Source: Streptomyces sp. NRRL S-37 (GTDB lineage Bacteria; Actinomycetota; Actinomycetes; Streptomycetales; Streptomycetaceae). From it: a stretch of 64,000 nucleotides of DNA. The DNA is taken from contig NZ_JOIZ01000005.1 in NCBI RefSeq assembly GCF_000721605.1, positions 124,001-188,000 on the forward strand, written 5' to 3'. Positions 58,642 to 64,000 of this stretch are shown here, one piece after another; the stretch's first letter is position 1; every line of letters starts with the position of its first letter. Position numbers and translations under genes: made by a program. A model generated the notes under the pieces. It was not told the DNA's origin. It saw only the letters and a list, made by a program, of their open reading frames with translations, and searched no databases.

Positions 58642-61596
58642 TCACCCGTCCAGGGCGGCCAGCGCCTTCCTCAGCAGCGCGGTCCGGTCGGCCGCGGAGG
58701 TGAGGTGCTCCAGGCCGAAGCCCAGCAGCACGGTGTCGCCGGTGGTGACCGCTCCGTAGGTCCGGAACAGCGCCCCGGTACGCGTCCAGTCCTTCAGGAC
58801 GGCCGGGCTTCCCGCGGGCGGCCCGGAGACCGTCCAGGCGCCGAGCGAGCTCTCGAAGCCCTCGGTGCCGGCCGCGGTGCCACCGGTCACGAGCGAGGCC
58901 TCGTCGGCGAGGACCCCGTGGCCGCCGCTGCCCGGGTCGGTGACGTAGGCGAGGGAGACCTCGACCGTCTTCCCGGCGTAGGCGCTCAGGTCGAACTCCA
59001 CCTGCCGCCAGCCGCCGGAGGAGCCGGTGAGGCTGTTCCAGGAGCCGGTGGTGCCGGTCGCGGCGCAGCCGTCGTCGCCCAGGGTCAGGTAGTGCTCCAG
59101 CCAGGGGTGCTCGCCCATGTAGAACCCGGCGGCGCACTCGGCCGGCACGGTGGTGCGGGTCGCGCCGCCGGCCTCGGGCAGGGTCGTCCAGTCGTCGGCG
59201 CCGGCGGTGTGCGCCTCGACGACGACGTGGTCGTAGCCCGGCTCGGTGTCCCACAGGAGCTGGGTGCGCAGGGCGGGCCGGTCGGCCGCGGCGGTGCCGG
59301 TGAGGTCGATGGTGCGGGTGAGGCGCTTGTAGCCGTCGTCGGTGTGCACGGCGGCGGCCATGAAGGAACCGGCATAGGGCCCGTACGGGTTGACCGTGCC
59401 GGGGAACTCTCCGGCACCCGCGCTCGCGAACTGCGGGTAGGTGCCTGCGGGCAGTTCGTCGGAGGTGACGCCGTAGGTGCCGGCCTTGTCCAGCGGGTTG
59501 CCGGGCGCGTCGCCGAGCGGGCCGGTGAAGCCGCCCAGGCCGCCGGAGCCGGCGAACGCCGTGGCCCCGGAGGTGGAGGTGCGGGAGTAGGCGCCCAGGT
59601 AGTACTGGCTGAAGTCGTCGGACAGGGTGCCGCCGCCGAGGTCGACGCTGCCGCCGGCCTGCTCGCCCGCCTCGATCAGCCGGCCACCCTCGTTGAGGAA
59701 GGCCCGCAGCTGGAGCTGGGTGGCGATGCCCGGGGTGGCGGCGCCGGTGTGGTGGACGACCGTGTCGAAGTGGCTCAGCACGCCGAGCGCGTCCGGGGCT
59801 CCCTGCTCGGCGACGTCCCAGACCGCCGCGCGGCGGCCGCCGGCCTTCAGCGCGTCGACGTACTTCTGGGTCTGGGTGGCCTTCGCGCCCTCCTCGGAGA
59901 CGACGAGGACGTCCGCGCGGGGCCGTTCGGCGACGGTGTAGGTGAAGTGCCCGCTGGAGACGTCCCGGCCTCCGCGGGTCTCGCCGGTGAACCACACCTC
60001 GACCTTGTCGCCCGGGTCGGCGTGCCTCACCCTGGCCCGGTACTCGTCGAAGTAGAGGTTGTCCTCACCGCCGTACCGCTCGCCGCCCTTCCACCGCCTG
60101 AGGTCCTCGTCGTGCGTACGGCCGCCGTTGACGCGGTACTTGAGCTCCTTGTCGCGTACGGCCCTGCGGACGACGACGGAGACCTCCTGGTCGGCGCCGC
60201 GCGCGTACGACGTGCCGAAGGCCGCCGGGGTGAAGTCCGCGGCCTCCAGGCCGACCGAGGAGGACGGCCGGTCGGGGTGGGCGGCGGTCTCGGCGACGGA
60301 GAGCGCGAACGGGATGTTCTTCACGAACTCCTGCTGGATCAGCTTCTCGTCGTCGGGGAAGTTGAAGCCCGACCGGCAGTCGCTCGCGTTCCACTCGTCG
60401 TCGGGGTCGGCCTCGGAGACGGTCTGACAGGTCGACATCTCGGGGGTGAACATCGCCATGCCGTTGACGTTGGCCGCGTGGCCGTCGGCCTCACCGTTGG
60501 TGGTGTACAGCTCGGAGGAGAGCTGCGGGTGGTAGCCGGGGATCGCGGAGTTGCCGGGCGTGCCGGCGAGGGCCTCGTAGAGGACGTCGTCGGGGGTGGG
60601 GGTGGCCACCTGCCAGCCGACCCCGTAGAGGAGGAGTTCGGCCGCGGAGTGGTAGTTGATGCCGTAGGTGAAGCCGATGCGCTTCTCGAAGGCGTCGATG
60701 GCCTTGGTCTCGGGCTCGGAACCCGGGCTCGCGCCGCGGTAGGTCTGGCTGGTGGGGTTGGGGGACGAGCCCTCGTCGTCGTAGCCCCACTTGTAGGGGA
60801 AGTTGCGGTTGAGGTCGACGCCGTCGCCGGTGCCGATGACGCCGTCGCCGTTGACGTCCCGCAGGTTCTTGCGCCAGAGGCGGTTGTCGTCGTCGGCGAA
60901 GGTGTAGTCGTAGCCGTCGGGGTTGGCGGAGAGGACGAACCACAGTTCCGTGGTGTCCACAATCTTCTTGATCCGCTTGTCCGTGCGGTACGAGTCCAGG
61001 TAGTGGTGCATCAGCCGCCGGGTCATCTCCGGCGTGATCCACTCGCGCGCGTGCTGGTTGGACATGTAGAGGACCGAGGGCTTGGAGCCGTCCTCGGTCT
61101 TCCTGGCCTTCTTGGTGAGCTTTAAGGCGAGGATGTCCTGGCCCCTGACCGTCTTGCCGATGGAGACGACCTTGGTGAGGTCGGGGTTCTCCCGCGCGGT
61201 GCGCAGGATCTCCTCCCGCAGACCGCCCGCTCCGCTGTACGGGCGGAACACGCCCTCGGCGGCGTCCTCGACGCGGGTCTCCGCGCGGGCGGAGAGCGCG
61301 TGCTCGGTGAGGTCGACGCCCTGTTCCTCCAGCTTTTCGGCCTGCCCCTCGGTGAGGTAGACCTCCACGGTGGCCGTGCCCTTGTCGGGCACCCGCTCAC
61401 CGAGTTCGTGGCCGTCCTGCCCCGCCGCGAGCAGCAGGGACACCTGCCGCTTGGTGACGTCGGCGCGGAAGACCTTGACCTCGTCGGTGTCGGAGGCCGC
61501 GGGGTTCGCGGGCTGTGCCTGGGCGATGGGCGCCAAGCTCGCTCCGCCGATCAGGAGCGTGCCGACAGCGAGGATCGATCTCGCTCTGTGTCTCAT
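58642..61596 (-). CDS. Secreted M14 zinc carboxypeptidase with large C-terminal region
   Basis: The 984-residue precursor has a Sec signal (about 1-28), a propeptide and an M14 domain. The zinc ligands are His182 and Glu185 in HAREWITPE, and His316 in INYHSAAELL; DLNRNFPYKWG is also typical. After about residue 440 comes a beta-rich segment, then a stretch like a ThuA/glutaminase-type alpha/beta domain (DVLVVSEEGAKATQTQKYVDAL region, about 540-640). The C terminus resembles the immune-inhibitor A family (LLWDTEPGYDHVVVEA). It should degrade proteins or peptides outside the cell. The ATG at 61596 has AGGGGGG upstream. Confidence 0.87.
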   Translation of the reverse strand: MRHRARSILAVGTLLIGGASLAPIAQAQPANPAASDTDEVKVFRADVTKRQVSLLLAAGQDGHELGERVPDKGTATVEVYLTEGQAEKLEEQGVDLTEHALSARAETRVEDAAEGVFRPYSGAGGLREEILRTARENPDLTKVVSIGKTVRGQDILALKLTKKARKTEDGSKPSVLYMSNQHAREWITPEMTRRLMHHYLDSYRTDKRIKKIVDTTELWFVLSANPDGYDYTFADDDNRLWRKNLRDVNGDGVIGTGDGVDLNRNFPYKWGYDDEGSSPNPTSQTYRGASPGSEPETKAIDAFEKRIGFTYGINYHSAAELLLYGVGWQVATPTPDDVLYEALAGTPGNSAIPGYHPQLSSELYTTNGEADGHAANVNGMAMFTPEMSTCQTVSEADPDDEWNASDCRSGFNFPDDEKLIQQEFVKNIPFALSVAETAAHPDRPSSSVGLEAADFTPAAFGTSYARGADQEVSVVVRRAVRDKELKYRVNGGRTHDEDLRRWKGGERYGGEDNLYFDEYRARVRHADPGDKVEVWFTGETRGGRDVSSGHFTYTVAERPRADVLVVSEEGAKATQTQKYVDALKAGGRRAAVWDVAEQGAPDALGVLSHFDTVVHHTGAATPGIATQLQLRAFLNEGGRLIEAGEQAGGSVDLGGGTLSDDFSQYYLGAYSRTSTSGATAFAGSGGLGGFTGPLGDAPGNPLDKAGTYGVTSDELPAGTYPQFASAGAGEFPGTVNPYGPYAGSFMAAAVHTDDGYKRLTRTIDLTGTAAADRPALRTQLLWDTEPGYDHVVVEAHTAGADDWTTLPEAGGATRTTVPAECAAGFYMGEHPWLEHYLTLGDDGCAATGTTGSWNSLTGSSGGWRQVEFDLSAYAGKTVEVSLAYVTDPGSGGHGVLADEASLVTGGTAAGTEGFESSLGAWTVSGPPAGSPAVLKDWTRTGALFRTYGAVTTGDTVLLGFGLEHLTSAADRTALLRKALAALDG

Positions 61597-61691
61597 GAGC
61601 CCCCCTCGAAGTGGTCCGCCACAGTGGCGAACAGATGCCAGGCTCATGACACAACATGATCGAGTCAAGGGCGCCGCCGCGACACGCGAAA

Positions 61692-61728
61692 ACCGGCGCC
61701 GGTCACCCGGGTGGGCGCCGACGCCGGT
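61692..61728 (-). terminator. Intrinsic terminator after whiA
   Basis: On the minus strand ACCGGCG...CGCCGGT (61728-61692), extended inward by CGG/CCG with a mismatch, is followed by TTTT. It lies 15 bp after the whiA stop and ends the rapZ-yvcK-whiA string. Confidence 0.65.
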
Positions 61729-61742
61729 CTTCTGACGGCGGG

Positions 61743-62732
61743 TCAGACCATGAGTTTGTCGTCCAGCTCCTCGCCGAGGTTGGCCTCCGTGCCCGGGATG
61801 CCGAGGTCGGCGGCGCGCTTGTCGGCCATCGCCAGCAGCCGGCGGATCCGGCCGGCCACGGCGTCCTTGGTGAGCGGCGGGTCGGCGAGCGCGCCCAGCT
61901 CCTCCAGGGAGGCCTGCTTGTGCTCCATGCGCAGCCGGCCGGCCGCGGCGAGGTGCTCGGGGACGTCGTCGGCGAGGATCTCCAGGGCGCGCTGGACGCG
62001 GGCGCCGGCGGCGACGGCCGCGCGGGCGGAGCGGCGGAGGTTGGCGTCGTCGAAGTTGGCCAGCCGGTTCGCCGTGGCGCGCACCTCGCGGCGCATCCGG
62101 CGCTCCTCCCAGGCCAGCACCGACTCGTGCGCGCCGAGCCGGGTGAGCAGCGCGCCGATCGCGTCGCCGTCGCGGACCACGACCCGGTCCACGCCGCGCA
62201 CCTCGCGCGCCTTGGCGGCGATCGACAGCCTGCGGGCGGCGCCGACCAGGGCGAGCGCGGCCTCGGGGCCGGGGCAGGTCACCTCCAGGGAAGAGGAGCG
62301 GCCGGGCTCGGTGAGGGAGCCGTGGGCCAGGAAGGCGCCGCGCCAGGCCGCCTCGGCGTCGCAGGTGGCGCCGGAGACCACCTGCGGGGGCAGGCCGCGG
62401 ATCGGCCGGCCGCGGCCGTCCACCAGGCCGGTCTGGCGGGCGAGCTGGTCGCCGCCGGCCACCACCCGGACGACGTAGCGCGAGCCGCGGCGCAGCCCGC
62501 CCGGGGCCATCACGATCAGTTCGGAACTGTGGCCGAAGATCTCCAGGATGTCCCGCTTGAGGCGGCGGGCCGCCATCGCGGTGTCCAGCTCCGCCTCGAT
62601 CACGATGCGCCCGCTCACCAGGTGGAGGCCGCCGGCGAACCGCAGGACGGCGGAGACCTCCGCCTTCCTGCAGCAGGTCCGGGTGACGGGGAGCCGGGAG
62701 ATCTCGTCCTTCACCGCTGCCGTCATCGCCAT
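61743..62732 (-). CDS. whiA: Sporulation regulator WhiA
   Basis: The 329-residue protein has the N-terminal LAGLIDADG-homing-endonuclease-like domain ([33 protein letters not shown]). The C-terminal helix-turn-helix lies about 265-325 ([25 protein letters not shown] region). WhiA controls the switch from aerial growth to sporulation septation in Streptomyces with WhiB. The ATG at 62732 overlaps the yvcK stop by 10 bp. It is the last gene of the rapZ-yvcK-whiA cluster. Confidence 0.95.
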   Translation of the reverse strand: MAMTAAVKDEISRLPVTRTCCRKAEVSAVLRFAGGLHLVSGRIVIEAELDTAMAARRLKRDILEIFGHSSELIVMAPGGLRRGSRYVVRVVAGGDQLARQTGLVDGRGRPIRGLPPQVVSGATCDAEAAWRGAFLAHGSLTEPGRSSSLEVTCPGPEAALALVGAARRLSIAAKAREVRGVDRVVVRDGDAIGALLTRLGAHESVLAWEERRMRREVRATANRLANFDDANLRRSARAAVAAGARVQRALEILADDVPEHLAAAGRLRMEHKQASLEELGALADPPLTKDAVAGRIRRLLAMADKRAADLGIPGTEANLGEELDDKLMV

Positions 62733-63790
62733 GGGCCGATCCTTCCATGCATCCGAAAAATACGGTCGTACGCGGCGGCCAACAGCTCCGGGTCGTGCCG
62801 GGGGCTTCCGTCGGGCCTGGCCACCGGGGCCAGCTCGACCGCGGCGCCGAACCGCTCGGCGGCATCGGTCAGGGAGTCGCGGTCGGGCACGGCGGCCTCG
62901 TCGGCCAGCACCACGTCCAGGGCGAGTTTAGGGGCGTGTCGTCCCAAAACCTCCAAATGACGCTGCGGGGAGAAGCCCTCGGTTTCTCCTGGCTGCGGCG
63001 CGAGGTTAAGGGAGAGTACCCGGCGCGCCTTGGTCTCGATGAGGGCGTCCAGCAGTTCCGGCACGAGCAGGTGCGGGATGACCGAGGAGAACCAGGAGCC
63101 GGGGCCGAGCACCACCCAGTCGGCGTCGAGGACCGCCGCGACCGCCTCGGGGACGGCGGGCGGGTCGTTCGGCACGAGGTGCACGGACTGCACCTCGCCC
63201 GGGGTGAGGGCGACAGTGGCCTGGCCGCGGACGGTGCCGATCTCGTCGGGCCGCTCGGGGTCGTGGCCCTTGACCAGGGCCTGGAGCTCCAGCGGCACGG
63301 CGGACATCGGCAGCACCCGCCCGTGCGCGCCGAGCAGCCGGCCCACCAGGTCGAGGGCCTGGACGTGGTCGCCGAGCTGCTCCCACAGGGCGACGATCAG
63401 CAGATTGCCGACCGCGTGCTCGTGCAGATCGCCCTGGGACTGGAAGCGGTGCTGGATGACGCGGGCCCAGGTCTGGCCCCAGTCGTCGTCGCCGCACAGC
63501 GCGGCCAGGGCCTTGCGCAGGTCACCGGGCGGCAGCACGCCCAGTTCGTCACGCAGGCGCCCGCTGGAGCCGCCGTCGTCGGCCACGGTGACGACGGCGG
63601 TGAGATCACCGGTGATCCGGCGCAGCGCGGCGAGCGAGGCGGACAGGCCCATGCCGCCGCCGAGGGCGACGACCTTGGGCTGGGTGCCCCGGCGGCGCGG
63701 TCTCGCGCCACGGGTCTCGGCCGGCCGGCTCGCGCGTCCCTCGGGGACCGCTCGGCGCAGCCGGCTCAGCCGCGGAGTACGTGGTGTCAT
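62723..63790 (-). CDS. yvcK: YvcK/GlmR-family UDP-sugar-binding regulatory protein
   Basis: The 355-residue protein belongs to the CofD/YvcK fold, with [18 protein letters not shown] (40-57), [16 protein letters not shown] and [18 protein letters not shown]. It carries an extra basic N-terminal tail of about 37 residues. In Bacillus YvcK binds UDP-GlcNAc and links carbon flow to cell wall synthesis. The ATG at 63790 overlaps the rapZ stop (ATGA), and its stop overlaps whiA. Confidence 0.92.
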   Translation of the reverse strand: MTPRTPRLSRLRRAVPEGRASRPAETRGARPRRRGTQPKVVALGGGMGLSASLAALRRITGDLTAVVTVADDGGSSGRLRDELGVLPPGDLRKALAALCGDDDWGQTWARVIQHRFQSQGDLHEHAVGNLLIVALWEQLGDHVQALDLVGRLLGAHGRVLPMSAVPLELQALVKGHDPERPDEIGTVRGQATVALTPGEVQSVHLVPNDPPAVPEAVAAVLDADWVVLGPGSWFSSVIPHLLVPELLDALIETKARRVLSLNLAPQPGETEGFSPQRHLEVLGRHAPKLALDVVLADEAAVPDRDSLTDAAERFGAAVELAPVARPDGSPRHDPELLAAAYDRIFRMHGRIGPWR

Positions 63791-64000
63791 TCCCGTCCCA
63801 TGTCCCGGTGGACCACCACCGTCTCCACGCCCTCGGCGACGAGCCGGGCGGCGAGCTTCTCCGACATGGCGACCGAACGGTGCTTGCCACCGGTGCAGCC
63901 GACCGCGATGGTCACGTAGCGCTTGCCCTCACGGCGGTAGCCCGCGGCGACCAGCCGCAGCATCTCCGCGTACCGGTCGAGGAACTCCTTGGCGCCGGGC
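63787..64000 (-). CDS. rapZ: RapZ-family nucleotide-binding protein, C-terminal part
   Basis: Only the last 70 residues are in the window; the gene runs off the right edge. The visible part contains [20 protein letters not shown] and the RapZ signature [19 protein letters not shown], and ends VVHRDMGRE. RapZ binds nucleotides or sugar phosphates and controls amino-sugar metabolism in enterobacteria; in actinobacteria it is the fixed neighbour of yvcK and whiA. Its stop overlaps the yvcK start. Confidence 0.92.
   Translation of the reverse strand, partial: PGAKEFLDRYAEMLRLVAAGYRREGKRYVTIAVGCTGGKHRSVAMSEKLAARLVAEGVETVVVHRDMGRE

Noticed and set aside
58639..61125. 828-codon plus-strand frame opposite the carboxypeptidase
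   Set aside because: It is a shadow of the M14 gene, whose zinc motifs and signal peptide fix the true strand.

Overview
The base composition (very high G+C, third-position G/C bias, frequent GTG/TTG starts, ATGA/GTGA start-stop overlaps) and the gene order point to a Streptomyces chromosome. In particular tkt-tal-zwf-opcA-pgl, gap-pgk-tpiA-secG, whiA-yvcK-rapZ, the suf operon and ctaA/ctaB sit as in known Streptomyces core chromosomes. I see no insertion sequence, prophage, CRISPR array, rRNA or ordinary tRNA gene.

Layout. 1-6350: a sugar/polyol catabolic unit with a uronate-dehydrogenase-like SDR, a DeoR regulator, a lipoprotein-permease-permease ABC importer without its own ATPase, and a zinc polyol dehydrogenase, entered through divergent promoters at the left edge. 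6357-8380: a dispersed palindromic repeat, a two-domain TerD protein and a TetR regulator. 8460-10490: a Ro60/Rsr-like TROVE-vWA protein with three tightly packed Y-RNA-like structures upstream on the same strand. Two of them contain circularly permuted tRNA-like modules. This is the most unusual locus in the window. 10522-19922: a Tat-exported PhoX/DUF839 protein with a possible PHO box, a conserved hypothetical, a secreted nuclease, a DUF3618/holin-X membrane pair, a DapA-family aldolase, a SigE-family sigma factor with a membrane-anchored propeller partner, and a small exported peptide. 20060-21729: dapD, a degenerate 34-bp tandem repeat and an SMR efflux protein.

21810-28396: a complete leftward Fe-S assembly operon, sufR-sufB-sufD-Rieske-sufC-sufS-sufU-sufT. 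28586-34000: an ABC exporter and the heme A pathway (ctaA and ctaB), separated by an amidohydrolase and a small hypothetical. 34343-40948: the pentose-phosphate operon tkt-tal-zwf-opcA-pgl. 41150-46351: an alpha-glucoside importer plus GH13 alpha-glucosidase, whose MalF-type permease carries a large inserted periplasmic-type domain. 46532-52404: an orphan solute-binding protein, a PadR regulator, a LolD/FtsX-type ABC system and a membrane protein.

52494-58414: pgi, rbpA, secG, tpiA, pgk and gap, all leftward, which mix central glycolysis with transcription and secretion functions. 58642-64000: a large secreted M14 carboxypeptidase, then whiA, yvcK and the C-terminal end of rapZ, which leaves the window.

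Three dispersed non-coding repeat types occur between genes: a ~160-bp near-palindrome (two copies), a ~45-bp GC-rich element (three copies) and a local 28-bp direct repeat. Most convergent or operon ends carry long perfect hairpins, only two of them with a T tract.
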